The notes beneath the pieces were generated by a model, which made no database searches, was not told where the DNA came from, and saw nothing but the letters and a program-made list of their open reading frames with translations. 64,000 bases of DNA from Bordetella genomosp. 5 (GTDB taxonomy: Bacteria; Pseudomonadota; Gammaproteobacteria; Burkholderiales; Burkholderiaceae_B). The position numbers were made by a program, and so were the translations under genes. The stretch covers positions 124,001 to 188,000 of the forward strand of contig NZ_NEVN01000005.1 in the NCBI RefSeq assembly GCF_002261475.1. Direction: 5' to 3'. How positions within the stretch are numbered: the stretch's first letter is position 1; every line of letters begins with the position of its first letter. Shown one piece after another: positions 22,664 through 31,283 of this stretch.

Positions 22664-23488
22664 ATGAATCAAACGACCCTCACCACCCCGGCCGCCGATC
22701 TCACCGTCGAGCGCGTGCGTCACACCCTCAAGCTGCGCCAGCTCACGGTGCAGCGCGTGCAATCCCTCACGCCGCACATGGTGCGCGTGACGCTCACCGG
22801 CGAGGACCTCGCCGACTTCGTGTCGGCATCGTTCGACGATCACGTCAAACTGTTCCTGCCCGAGCCCGGGCAGGCCGCCGTCCTGCCCACGATGAGCGAG
22901 CAGGGCCTCGCGTTTCCCGCCGACGCGCCCAAGCCGGTGATGCGCGATTACACGCCGCGCCGCTACGATGCCGCGCGGCGCGAACTCGACATCGATTTCG
23001 TAGTGCATGCGAGCGGCCCCGCCACCAGCTGGGCCGCGCAAGCCCGCGTCGGCGACACGCTCGCCATCGGCGGCCCGCGCGGCTCGTTCGTCGTGCCGAC
23101 CGGCTTCGACTGGCATCTGCTGGTCGGCGACGACAGCGCGTTGCCGGCGATCGCGCGCCGCCTGGAAGAGCTGCCCGCCACCACGCAGGCCATCGCGGTG
23201 ATCGAGGTCATCGATGCCCGCGGCGTGCTGGCGCTCGCCAGCCGGGCGGCGACGCGCATCGTGTGGCTGCATCGTGACGGGGCCGCGCGCTCGGGCCTCG
23301 CGGATGCCGTGGCCGGCCTGACCTTGCCGCCGGGCGAAGGCTATGCGTGGGCGGCCGCCGAATCGACGGCGGCGCGCGACGTGCGCCGCGTGCTGGTCGA
23401 GCAGCACGGCATGGACAAGAAGCGGGTGCGCGCGTCGAGCTACTGGAAGCAGGGCGCCGTGGGCGTGCACGAGACCCACGAAGACTGA
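22664..23488 (+). CDS. yqjH: Siderophore-interacting FAD protein, YqjH-like
   Basis: A 274-aa NADPH-dependent ferric-siderophore reductase. The FAD domain shows MRDYTPRRYD (R-x-Y-T/S) and the phosphate-binding GGPRGSFVVP; the NADPH/SIP domain includes HLLVGDDSALPAIARRLEEL, EVIDARG and the C-terminal KKRVRASSYWKQGAVG typical of SIP proteins. It releases iron by reducing ferric chelates in the cytoplasm. It follows the yqjI-like repressor gene in the same direction, so both probably share the palindromic operator. Confidence 0.9.
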   Translation: MNQTTLTTPAADLTVERVRHTLKLRQLTVQRVQSLTPHMVRVTLTGEDLADFVSASFDDHVKLFLPEPGQAAVLPTMSEQGLAFPADAPKPVMRDYTPRRYDAARRELDIDFVVHASGPATSWAAQARVGDTLAIGGPRGSFVVPTGFDWHLLVGDDSALPAIARRLEELPATTQAIAVIEVIDARGVLALASRAATRIVWLHRDGAARSGLADAVAGLTLPPGEGYAWAAAESTAARDVRRVLVEQHGMDKKRVRASSYWKQGAVGVHETHED

Positions 23489-23608
23489 GTTCCGCCCGCG
23501 TTTGATCGGCCGCAAGCGTCGTGCGAGAGGTGTTGGCCGACGGGTCGGCGTACTGCCGTAGTATCGAGGGGAGCGGGCGGCTCGCGCCCGTTCCATCAGG
23601 AGACCGGT

Positions 23609-24046
23609 ATGTACGAACACATTCTCATCCCCACCGATGGATCCGATCTGGCCGAAAAGGCCGTGGTGCAGGGGTTCGAGCTCGCGCGCAAGCTGGGCGC
23701 GCGCGTGACCCTGATCAGCGTCATTCAGCCGCTGCGTCCGCCCGGCGGCGAGTCGGTGCAGCTGCGCGGCACGCTCGAGGAATACGAGCGCGAACAGCGG
23801 CGGCAGACCGAGAGCTGGCTGGCGCAGGCGGGCCAGCGCGCCAGCGCGTCCGGCCTGACGTGTGACGTGGTGGCGGTCAACGCCATGAGTCCCGCCGAAG
23901 CCATCATCGACACGGCGCGCGAGCGCGGCTGCGATCTGGTCGCGATCGCCTCGCATGGCCGCAGTGGGCTGAGCGCCGTGTTTCTGGGCAGCGTCACACA
24001 GAAGGTGCTGGCCGGCACGGACCTGCCGGTGCTGGTCTACCGCTAA
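23609..24046 (+). CDS. Universal stress protein (UspA family)
   Basis: 145 aa, one Usp domain: MYEHILIPTDGSDLAEKAVVQGFELARKLGARVTLI at the start and the ATP-binding loop HGRSGLSAVFLGSVTQKVL near the end (G-x2-G-x9-G-S pattern), so an ATP-binding type. AGGAG (as caggagaccggt) precedes the ATG. Cytoplasmic stress protein, specific function unknown. No confident sigma-54 core upstream, unlike its neighbours. Confidence 0.9.
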   Translation: MYEHILIPTDGSDLAEKAVVQGFELARKLGARVTLISVIQPLRPPGGESVQLRGTLEEYEREQRRQTESWLAQAGQRASASGLTCDVVAVNAMSPAEAIIDTARERGCDLVAIASHGRSGLSAVFLGSVTQKVLAGTDLPVLVYR

Positions 24047-24054
24047 GACCGCTC

Positions 24055-24076
24055 ACGGGCCGCGCCGTCGGCCCGT
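24055..24076. terminator. GC hairpin between convergent genes
   Basis: Eight-bp stem (ACGGGCCG / CGGCCCGT) with a 6-nt loop; no T-run follows, so a weak or Rho-assisted terminator at best. Confidence 0.4.
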
Positions 24077-24082
24077 TGCCCC

Positions 24083-24967
24083 TCATAGCCCGCTTGCCGC
24101 CCACTCCAGCAGCGCGTTCTGCGCATGGAGGGCGTAGCCGTGCGCCAGCGGCCCGGTGCATGCCGCATGGCGCCAGGTGTCGGGATCGCAGGTGTCGGGA
24201 TGGCTGTCGGGCGCCGCGATCACGTCGACGTCGGGGCGCAGCGTGTCGAGCAGCGCGGCATTGAGCCGGAACGGCGCCAGCAGTGTCGCCGCGGCATCGC
24301 GCGGCGCGGGCGCGGTCACGATCAGATCGGCGTCCTGGAGCTCGCCCATGTCGGTGCTGGTGACAAAACGCGGCGCCGTGCCTGCCGGCCGCAGCGCCAG
24401 CCACGGGCTGGCATAGACCTGCACCACGGTAATCGGCAACAGCGTCGCCGCCTCGATCCAGGATTGCAAGCGCGCGCAATCGGGCATCACGGCACAGACC
24501 TTGATGCCATCGAGACGACCGTTGCGGTGCAGATGCCAGGCCAGATGGCCCAGCACCGGCAGCGGCTGATTGCGCCAGGTGCCCGCATTGATGACGGGGC
24601 AGGGCGCCGCGGCCGCGAGCGCCTGCAGCGTGGGGAGTTGCTGCGCGCCCGTCACGATCACATCGAACCACGCGCCCAGTGTCGCGCCCGCGTCTTCGGC
24701 CTGTGCCGCGTCGCCCCAATCGGCCGGCACGCCGGCGCAGGTGCCGCCCATCGCCTGCACGCCGACCTCGAGCGCGGTGTTTTGCCGCCAGTTGCCGGCG
24801 GGCGGCAACGCCACGCGCCGTCCTGCCAGCACCTGCGGCACGCGCCGCGCCTGCCACCAGCGCGCCATGTCCTGCGCGCCTTCCAGGATCGCCATCAGAT
24901 CGCGGGTCTCGAGCGCATCGAGCGCGAGGAAGTCACGTGAGGCGGACGGCAGGGACGTGGGCTGCAT
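24083..24967 (-). CDS. OTCase/ATCase-fold protein with degenerate active site
   Basis: The 294-aa product follows the transcarbamylase fold along its length: RDFLALDALETRDLMAILEGAQDMARWW, ALEVGVQAMGG, PVINAGTWRNQPLPVLGHLAWHLHR, GIKVCAVMPD, DADLIVTAP and a C-terminal LLEWAAS. But the carbamoyl-phosphate motif STRTR is replaced by PAGNWRQNT, and HPCQ by WRNQPL. It is therefore probably not an ornithine carbamoyltransferase, or it has another substrate. Start at 24967 (ATG) is likely; an in-frame ATG at 24997 is possible. Divergent from the Bug gene. Confidence 0.7.
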   Translation of the reverse strand: MQPTSLPSASRDFLALDALETRDLMAILEGAQDMARWWQARRVPQVLAGRRVALPPAGNWRQNTALEVGVQAMGGTCAGVPADWGDAAQAEDAGATLGAWFDVIVTGAQQLPTLQALAAAAPCPVINAGTWRNQPLPVLGHLAWHLHRNGRLDGIKVCAVMPDCARLQSWIEAATLLPITVVQVYASPWLALRPAGTAPRFVTSTDMGELQDADLIVTAPAPRDAAATLLAPFRLNAALLDTLRPDVDVIAAPDSHPDTCDPDTWRHAACTGPLAHGYALHAQNALLEWAASGL

Positions 24968-24984
24968 ATGGATATCCGGTTTTC
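24964..24984 (+). promoter_or_regulatory. Shared motif GCATATGGATA..CGGTTTTC, copy 1
   Basis: Differs at two of 21 positions from a sequence at 63641, and shares GCATATG-N3-A-N2-CGG with 39939. All three lie in divergent intergenic regions. Candidate operator; it overlaps the start codon of the OTCase-like gene. Confidence 0.3.
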
Positions 24985-25203
24985 GAGGATGCGGCATTGT
25001 GCCGCATGAATGCTGGCTGTGCGCGGTTCGGGCGCGGTTTCGCATGAAGACATTGCGCATCGGTATTTCGCGGGGCGCGCGGCGCGATCCTATCCTGCCT
25101 GCATGACAACGCGCCATCCGGACGAGGGCACGAGCAACCGAGATCGGTCTCCCTGTCCCGACCGCGTATTCCACCCGAACGTGTTCTACGCAGGAGCAGC
25201 AGC

Positions 25204-26214
25204 ATGAACCGCAAGACGTTTTTGAAAAGTGGGCTCGGTGCCGTCCTGGCCGTGGCGGCCGGACTGGCGCTGTGGTCGGGCTCGGGCGCCGCGCCGGTCC
25301 CCGGCGAGGATGCCGCGCGCTTTCCGAACCGCCCGGTCAAGATCATCGTGCCGGTCTCGGCGGGCGGGAGTGCCGACAAACTCGCCCGTACGATCGCGCT
25401 GCGGTTGGGCGAGAGGTGGCAGCAGAGCGTGGTGGTCGAGAATCAGCCCGGCGCGAGCAGCGCCATCGGCAATGCCGCGGTCGCGCATGCGAGGCCGGAT
25501 GGCTACACGCTGTTGCTGAGCGGCGACTCGCTTTCCCTCAACGCGCTGCAGAGCAGCCGCGGCTACGATCCGCAACGCGACCTCACCGGCGTCACCAAGG
25601 CGGTCACCAATCCGCAGCTCCTGGTGGTGCGGCCGGGCCTGGGTGTGAAGACCTTCGAGGAGTTTGCCGAACTGGTACGCAAGCGCCCGGGTGAAGTCAC
25701 GCTGGCGCTGCCGGGTGGCACCGGCAGCCTGCAACACCTGGCGGTGGAGCTGCTGAACGAGCGGATCGGCGCCAGGACCAACCAGATTCCGTATCCGGGC
25801 GGCGGCCCGGCCTCGCTGGATCTGCTGGGCGGCCACGTCGACGCGATGCTGATCACACTGGCCGCCGCGACCGAAAACGTGCGCACCGGCAAGTTGATCG
25901 CGCTGGCGGTCACCACCCGCTATCGTTCCAAGGCGCTGCCCGATGTGCCCACGCTGCAGGAGGCGGGGCTGCCCGGCTACGAAGTGGAGAGCTGGCAGGG
26001 GCTGTCGGCGCCGGCCGGTACGCCGCGCCCGGTGATCGACCGCATCAATCGCGACGTGGTCGCCGTGCTGCGCGAGCCCGAGACCGCCACTTTGCTCGAG
26101 AACCTGGGCTTCACGCTCGCGGCCACGCCCGCACAGGACGTCGACCGCACCGTGGCCGAGGACATCGCGACCTATCGCCGGGTGCTGGCCGGCGCCGGCG
26201 TCGCGCTGAAATGA
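25204..26214 (+). CDS. Bug family periplasmic solute-binding receptor (TctC-like)
   Basis: 336 aa with an N-terminal signal (MNRKTFLKSGLGAVLAVAAGLALWSGSGAA), then the Bug signature order: FPNRPVKIIVPVSAGGSADKLARTIALRLGERWQQSVVVENQPGAS, DGYTLLLSG, GEVTLALPGGTGSLQHLAVELLN, IPYPGGGPASLDLLGGHVDAMLIT and LPDVPTLQEAGLPGYEVESWQGLSAPAGTP. Bug proteins bind carboxylates such as citrate and are greatly expanded in Bordetella relatives. No TctAB membrane genes are adjacent, so it is an orphan receptor. Ligand unknown. Confidence 0.92.
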   Translation: MNRKTFLKSGLGAVLAVAAGLALWSGSGAAPVPGEDAARFPNRPVKIIVPVSAGGSADKLARTIALRLGERWQQSVVVENQPGASSAIGNAAVAHARPDGYTLLLSGDSLSLNALQSSRGYDPQRDLTGVTKAVTNPQLLVVRPGLGVKTFEEFAELVRKRPGEVTLALPGGTGSLQHLAVELLNERIGARTNQIPYPGGGPASLDLLGGHVDAMLITLAAATENVRTGKLIALAVTTRYRSKALPDVPTLQEAGLPGYEVESWQGLSAPAGTPRPVIDRINRDVVAVLREPETATLLENLGFTLAATPAQDVDRTVAEDIATYRRVLAGAGVALK

Positions 26215-26233
26215 TTCCGCGATGTTGCATTGC

Positions 26234-26248
26234 GGCATGGCGCTTGCT
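26234..26248 (+). promoter_or_regulatory. Sigma-54 promoter for phasin gene
   Basis: Core GGCATG-GCGC-TTGCT; predicted start near 26259, 62 nt before the ATG at 26321. Confidence 0.68.
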
Positions 26249-26320
26249 GCGCCCGGGGGCACGCACCTCCACCGCGGCCGGCTCGGCCACGAACGGTGCG
26301 GTCCTCGAGGAGTTTCCGCC

Positions 26321-26746
26321 ATGGCATCCCGACGTCGCGGCAGTGCCGCATCGCTATCCCGCAATACCGCCGAACTGGCGCTGGCCGCGCCGCAGGTCAT
26401 CGCGCATCGAATGACCCGGCTGGCGTTGGCGGGCCACCCGTGGTCGGAACGCGACCGCAAGGAATTCACGCTCATGGGCATGGAAAAGGCCGGCGCCTTC
26501 GCGCAGGCCTGGAACGCGATGGCCTGGGCCAGCATGGTGAGCGGCCAGACGCTCGCGCTGCAGTGGTGGGCGGCCTGCTTCGCCCCGTGGCTGGGCTCGC
26601 GCAATACCGGCCAGTTCGTCCGGCAGTGGCAACAGGCGGGGCTGGGCGTGCTGGGCAAGGGGCTGGCGCCGATCCACGCCAAGGCGACGGCGAACGCGCG
26701 CCGCCTGGCAAGCACGCCGCTGTTGCCGGTGGGCCGGGGGCGGTGA
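26321..26746 (+). CDS. Polyhydroxyalkanoate granule-associated phasin-like protein
   Basis: The ATG at 26321 has GAGGAG 9 nt upstream; the frame runs back into the promoter. The 141-aa product has the pattern of PHA-granule phasins of the Burkholderia/Xanthomonas type: TAELALAAPQVIAHRMTRLALAGHPWSERDRKEFTLMGMEKAGAFAQAWNAMAWASM, a helical amphipathic segment, then a basic tail. It would coat PHA granules in the cytoplasm. No PHA synthase lies nearby. Assignment rests on memory of the conserved HRxxRxALAG..ERDRxEFxxMGxEK pattern. Confidence 0.72.
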   Translation: MASRRRGSAASLSRNTAELALAAPQVIAHRMTRLALAGHPWSERDRKEFTLMGMEKAGAFAQAWNAMAWASMVSGQTLALQWWAACFAPWLGSRNTGQFVRQWQQAGLGVLGKGLAPIHAKATANARRLASTPLLPVGRGR

Positions 26747-26956
26747 GCGGGATACCGGACGTCGTATCCGCGGCACGCTTTATGCGGTAACACGGCGGTC
26801 CATGAACGCTTACCCGCCTCGTCGCGGGTCGCCCGCGGGGCTTGGCCGGCGCTTCGCCATCACCGCGTCGCGGCGTTCCATCTAGAATCAGGGAAACGCG
26901 CATCCGACGGACCGATCGAGTCCGGGCATGCTGACCCGAGGTCGAGACGGAATCCG

Positions 26957-29900
26957 ATGGCCGCAAGTGTAGATCCCTCACACGAATTGCAGTACCAGCA
27001 GGAAGTACGCCAGCGCTTTGGCGTACTGCCCAACTTCTTTCGTGCATTGCCCGGCGCTTACGACCGCGTGCATCCGCTCTGGCGGTTCGCCCGCTCGGCT
27101 TATATCGACAACCCGCTGCCGTCCCTCTTCAAGGAGCGGCTGTTCGTCTACCTCTCCCGTTTCTGCCGCACGCGCTATTGCATCGTGCGCCATACGGGCT
27201 TTCTGGCCGGGCAGGGCCACCCCGCCGGCGATCCGCAAGCCGTGCCGCTCAGCATGGAGGCGATCCTGTGGTTGCTGCGGCGGCCCGTGCCCGATGCGTC
27301 GGCCGCCGAGCGCTCGCTGCGGGCCCTCGAGGCGTATCCCACGCCGGGGCCCTTGCCCGAACCGGGCTCGCATCTCGACACGCAGCTCTATGACGCGCTG
27401 ACGGTCATGTTCCTCGCGCCCGAGCACGCGCGACGGGCCGGCGCGGCGGTGCGCGAGTTGATCGGCGACGTTTATTACGAGCCGGTGAACGCGCTGCTGG
27501 CCTATACTCGCGCGGCCCATCACTGGAGCGATACGCATCCTGAGCTCGAAATCGAGCCGGACATGGTCGAATTCCTGGGGCGCCATCGCGAGCTGGCCCA
27601 GCTGCTGTACGACCCCGAAGAGGCGGCCGCCGCCAGCATCAGCCTGCAATTGCGCCGCGCGCAGGACGACCTGGCGCACGCCGAAGACGCGCTGCAGCAC
27701 AGCGAAGACCGCTACATCGGCCTCATCGAAGGGATCGCGCAGGCGATCTGGGAAACGGACCGCCACGGACGGATCGTGGCCGACAGCCCGAGCTGGCGGC
27801 GCTATACCGGCCAGACCGTGGAGCAGTGGCTCGATAACGGCGGGCTCATCGCGATCCATCCCGAAGATCGGGCGCTGGCCGATGGCGCCTGGCGCGAGGC
27901 GCTTGCGCATGGCACGAACGTGGACGCGGAGTTCCGGCTCTGGCATGCCGCCAGCCATGGCTACCGCTGGACCAACGTGCGCGCCGCGCCCGTGCGCGCG
28001 GCCGACGGCAAGATCGTCAAGTGGCTCGGCATGAACCTCGATATCGACGAGCGTAAACAGGCCGAGGCCCGGCTGCGCGAGCGCGAGGCCGATCTGGCGC
28101 GGGTTCAGCGCATCGGCGAAGTGGGCGGCGTGGACATCGACGTGGCCGGCGGCCTGCGCAGCTGGCGTTCGCCCGAATATCTGCGCCTGCACGGGCTGCC
28201 GCCGCATTCGATCGAAGAGTCGCACGAGCAATGGCTGGCGCGCCTGCATCCCGAAGACCGGTTGCGCTCGCAACGGATCCTGATGGATGCGCTGGCCGGT
28301 AACGCCACGTTCTACGACAACGAATATCGCATCATCCGGCCTTCCGACGGCGACACGCGCTGGATCCACGCACGCGCGGACATCGAACGCGATGCGCAGG
28401 GCCGGGCCGTGCGCCTGGTGGGCGCCCACCTCGACGTCACCGAGCAAAAGCGGCTGCAGCAGGCGCTGCACGAGCGGGAAGAACGCCAGCGCATGCAGCT
28501 CAAGCTGGCCGACGCGCTGCGTCCGCTGGCGTCGCCGCAGGCCATCCAGCGCGAGGCCGCGCGCCAGTTGGGCGAGTATCTCGGCGTGGACCGCGCCTTC
28601 TACGCCGAAATCGACCCGGCCGGGTCGGTGACGGTGAACGCCGAATATCGGAGCGACCTTGCGAGCGCGATACCCACGCAATTCCGCCTTGATGAGTTCG
28701 GCATCGGGCCGTGCACGGCGCTGGGCAACGGACGCACCCTGGCGGTACGCGATGTCGAACAGTGGGACTTGCTGTCGCCGCTGGACCTGCCCGCGTATCT
28801 GCGCGTCGGCGTGGCAGCGCTCATCAAGGTGCCGCTCGTGAAGGAGGGGCGGCTGGTGGCCTTTCTGGGCGTGCATCAGGACGCGCCGCGCGACTGGAGC
28901 GCCGGCGATGTCGCGCTGCTCGAAGAAGTGGCCGAGCGCACCTGGGCCGCCGTGGAGCGCGCGCGCGCCGAAAGCGCGCTGCGCGAGAGCGAGGATCGTC
29001 TGCGCAGCGCGGTCGAGGTGGGCCAGCTGGGCCTCTGGGACTGGAATCTCCTGACCGGCGAAATGCACTGGTCGGACCAGCTGTACCGCATGGCGGGCTA
29101 CGTGCCGGGCGACGTGGTGCCCAGCTACGAGGCCTGGATGACGCCCATTCATCCCGACGATCGCGGTGCGGCCGAAGCGGCACTGCGCAACGCCATGGGG
29201 GCGCACGGCGACTACGTGCAGGAGTTCCGCGTGGTGCATCCGGACAAGTCGGTGCACTGGCTGTACGGGCGCGGCCGGTTCTTTTACGACGTGGCCCGCC
29301 GGCCGGTGCGCATGATCGGCGCCACCGTCGAGACCACCGAGCGGCGCGACTTCGAGGACCGGCAGCGGGTGCTGGTGGCCGAGCTGCAGCATCGCACGCG
29401 CAATCTGCTCGCGGTGGTGCGCTCGATGGCCGACAAGACGGTGCGTTCCAGCGTGAATCTGCGCGATTTCCGGCGCCGCTTCGGCGACCGCCTGGATGCC
29501 CTGGGCCGCGTGCAGGGCCTGCTGTCACGCCTGAACGATCACGACCGGGTGGCGTTCGATGAGCTGATCCGCGAGGAGTTGTCCGCCATCGAAGGGCATT
29601 CGAGCCGGGTGACGCTCGAGGGCCCGAGCGGCGTGCGGCTGCGCTCGTCGACCGTGCAGATGTTGGCGATGGCCGTGCACGAACTGGCGACCAATGCCGT
29701 GAAATACGGCGCGCTGGGCCAGCCGCGCGGACGCCTGGCCGTGAGCTGGCGCCTGGAGCCGCACGGCGAGCACGGCAAGCCCTGGCTGCACATCGATTGG
29801 CGCGAAAGCGGCGTCGTGATGCCGGCACCCGACGCGGCCCCGCGAGGCTCGGGCCAGGGCCGCGAGCTGGTCGAGCGCGCGTTGCCGTATCAGCTGCATG

Positions 29901-29995
29901 CCCGCACCACGTTCACGCTGGGCGAGGACGGCGTGCATTGCCTGATTTCGCTGCCGGTATCGAACACGCAGGCACACGACGCGGAAGGGGACTGA
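26957..29995 (+). CDS. HWE sensor histidine kinase with AhpD-like, PAS and GAF domains
   Basis: 1012 aa, no membrane helix. Residues 1-~225 form an AhpD/carboxymuconolactone-decarboxylase-like domain (LFVYLSRFCRTRYCIVRHTGFL; Cys70, Cys75, His79). Then come a short coiled coil, PAS domains at ~248-368 and ~375-495 (with PAC ends KWLGMNLDIDERK and RLVGAHLDVTEQK), a GAF domain ~510-665, a third PAS ~675-800, and an HWE kinase core. The latter has LVAELQHRTRNLLAVV (phospho-His ~812), HELATNAVKYGAL (N box) and IDWRESG. HWE kinases usually signal to response regulators without a DNA-binding domain. One such gene lies convergently at 30083. The input is unknown; PAS/GAF and a thiol-like domain suggest redox or light. 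Confidence 0.9.
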   Translation: MAASVDPSHELQYQQEVRQRFGVLPNFFRALPGAYDRVHPLWRFARSAYIDNPLPSLFKERLFVYLSRFCRTRYCIVRHTGFLAGQGHPAGDPQAVPLSMEAILWLLRRPVPDASAAERSLRALEAYPTPGPLPEPGSHLDTQLYDALTVMFLAPEHARRAGAAVRELIGDVYYEPVNALLAYTRAAHHWSDTHPELEIEPDMVEFLGRHRELAQLLYDPEEAAAASISLQLRRAQDDLAHAEDALQHSEDRYIGLIEGIAQAIWETDRHGRIVADSPSWRRYTGQTVEQWLDNGGLIAIHPEDRALADGAWREALAHGTNVDAEFRLWHAASHGYRWTNVRAAPVRAADGKIVKWLGMNLDIDERKQAEARLREREADLARVQRIGEVGGVDIDVAGGLRSWRSPEYLRLHGLPPHSIEESHEQWLARLHPEDRLRSQRILMDALAGNATFYDNEYRIIRPSDGDTRWIHARADIERDAQGRAVRLVGAHLDVTEQKRLQQALHEREERQRMQLKLADALRPLASPQAIQREAARQLGEYLGVDRAFYAEIDPAGSVTVNAEYRSDLASAIPTQFRLDEFGIGPCTALGNGRTLAVRDVEQWDLLSPLDLPAYLRVGVAALIKVPLVKEGRLVAFLGVHQDAPRDWSAGDVALLEEVAERTWAAVERARAESALRESEDRLRSAVEVGQLGLWDWNLLTGEMHWSDQLYRMAGYVPGDVVPSYEAWMTPIHPDDRGAAEAALRNAMGAHGDYVQEFRVVHPDKSVHWLYGRGRFFYDVARRPVRMIGATVETTERRDFEDRQRVLVAELQHRTRNLLAVVRSMADKTVRSSVNLRDFRRRFGDRLDALGRVQGLLSRLNDHDRVAFDELIREELSAIEGHSSRVTLEGPSGVRLRSSTVQMLAMAVHELATNAVKYGALGQPRGRLAVSWRLEPHGEHGKPWLHIDWRESGVVMPAPDAAPRGSGQGRELVERALPYQLHARTTFTLGEDGVHCLISLPVSNTQAHDAEGD

Positions 29996-30082
29996 GGCGG
30001 CGGCGCCCGTGCGCGCCGCGCTGATGGCGCGTCGGGCGCAGCGGCGTCGGGTGCAGCGCGCCGCCGTTCCCGCGCGCAGGCG

Positions 30083-30460
30083 TCAGGCTGCCGTCTCGAT
30101 GATGCGGGCGATGCCGCCCAGCATCGCGGCCGTGTTGTAAGGCTTGACGTAGCGTTCCACCTGCTTGAAGCGTGGCGGAATCGACGAGGCGTCGTAGCCG
30201 GTGGTGAAGACGAAGGGGATCCCCCGCGCGGCGAGCTCGTCGGCGAGCGGGAACACGGCCTGGCCGCCCAGGTTCACATCGAGAATGGCGGCGTCCACGG
30301 CAAGGCCGTCGCGCACCTGCCGCAGCCCGTCGTCGACGTTGCCGATCATGCCGGCCACGACGGCGCCGGCATCTTCGAGTTCGTACTGCAGAAACTCGGC
30401 AATCATGTACTCATCTTCGACGATCAGAATGCGCCGATCGCGCAGACTCTCTTCTGTCAT
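30083..30460 (-). CDS. Single-domain response regulator
   Basis: The ATG at 30460 has GGAG 5 nt upstream. The 125-aa receiver domain is complete: ILIVEDEYMIAEFL (acidic Glu-Asp pair), AAILDVNLGGQ (phospho-acceptor Asp), FVFTTGYD (Thr) and YVKPY (Lys). No output domain. The FTTGYD wording is typical of receivers paired with HWE/HisKA2 kinases. It lies tail-to-tail with the HWE kinase gene (87 nt apart), so the pair is not one operon. It may act as a phosphate sink or shuttle; that is inference. Confidence 0.88.
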   Translation of the reverse strand: MTEESLRDRRILIVEDEYMIAEFLQYELEDAGAVVAGMIGNVDDGLRQVRDGLAVDAAILDVNLGGQAVFPLADELAARGIPFVFTTGYDASSIPPRFKQVERYVKPYNTAAMLGGIARIIETAA

Positions 30461-30702
30461 TTCCGCTCCGGAACCCATCTTGTTGAGAAATCTCCTCGTC
30501 TATCGCGGCGCGTACGCCTTCTCGCTGCGCTGAGCATACCCCAGAGCGCGCGATGCGCGAGGCGGCGCCGGTGTGGGGACGCGGCGCCGAGTGGCGCACG
30601 CGGCATGTTTCGTGCCTGCGCCTCGCGCCGGCAAGATCTGCCGCGCGGCGACGCGTGTGTGGTCGGCGTCGGAAGGGGTCGCCGGCGCCGCCGCGCTTGT
30701 GT

Positions 30703-30721
30703 AATAATAAATATCATTATC
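30703..30721 (+). promoter_or_regulatory. Fur box upstream of the FecI-type sigma gene
   Basis: AATAATAAATATCATTATC matches 15 of 19 positions of the Fur consensus and stands out as AT-rich in GC-rich DNA. It ends 7 nt before the GTG start of the sigma gene, indicating iron repression. Confidence 0.85.
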
Positions 30722-30728
30722 AACACGA

Positions 30729-31283
30729 GTGCCCCCCGTGCCGGACCGCGAGCACGCAGCCGGCGCGACGGTATCGGCTCTCTACAGCGCTCATTGCGGG
30801 TGGCTGCAGAGCTGGCTCCATCGGCGGCTGCACGACCACCACCAGGCTGCCGACCTCAGCCATGACACGTTTCTGACCTTGCTGGCCCGGCGCCAGCCGG
30901 TTACCGACGTGCGTGAGCCGCGCGCCTTTCTGAGCACGATCGCGCGCGGCCTGCTGGTCGACTTCTGGCGTCGGCGCGACATCGAACAGGCCTGGGCCGA
31001 GACGCTGGCCGCGCGCCCGGAAGAGACCCATCCTTCGCCCGAGGTCCAGTTGCAGGCGCTGCAGGCATTGGTGGAGATCGACCGCACCCTGCAACGTCTG
31101 GGCGCGCGCGCCCGTGCCGCTTTCCTGATGCACAAATTGCATGACATGACCCACGCCGCGATCGCGGCTGAGCTGGGCGTGTCCGAACGCACGATACGCG
31201 GCGACATCGCGCGCGCCATGCTGTGTTTCCTGCGCGACGCGCCGGCCGCCGGGCCCGCGGCCGCGGACGGAGCGCCATCCTGA
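30729..31283 (+). CDS. FecI-type ECF sigma factor
   Basis: 184 aa from GTG at 30729 (a second GTG at 30738 is possible). Region 2 appears as LYSAHCGWLQSWLHRRLHDHHQAADLSHDTFLTLL and EPRAFLSTIARGLLVDFWRRRDIE; region 4 as LQRLGARARAAFLMHKLHDMTHAAIAAELGVSERTIRGDIARAMLCF. This is the iron-starvation sigma family. The stop overlaps the fecR start (TGATG). It would transcribe the TonB-receptor gene when signalled by FecR; it is itself behind a Fur box. Confidence 0.92.
   Translation: MPPVPDREHAAGATVSALYSAHCGWLQSWLHRRLHDHHQAADLSHDTFLTLLARRQPVTDVREPRAFLSTIARGLLVDFWRRRDIEQAWAETLAARPEETHPSPEVQLQALQALVEIDRTLQRLGARARAAFLMHKLHDMTHAAIAAELGVSERTIRGDIARAMLCFLRDAPAAGPAAADGAPS

Noticed and set aside
23545-23565. 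GG-N10-GC pattern (GGTCGGCGTACTGC) before the UspA gene
   Set aside because: Lacks the TT before GC and the Y-R-Y-R block; too far from the consensus found at the 18 accepted sites.
26978-29392. 804-codon frame opposite the histidine kinase
   Set aside because: Antisense shadow; the + strand has clear PAS, GAF and HWE kinase motifs.
29996-30082. Terminator between kinase and receiver genes
   Set aside because: GC-rich repeats but no stem followed by a T-run.
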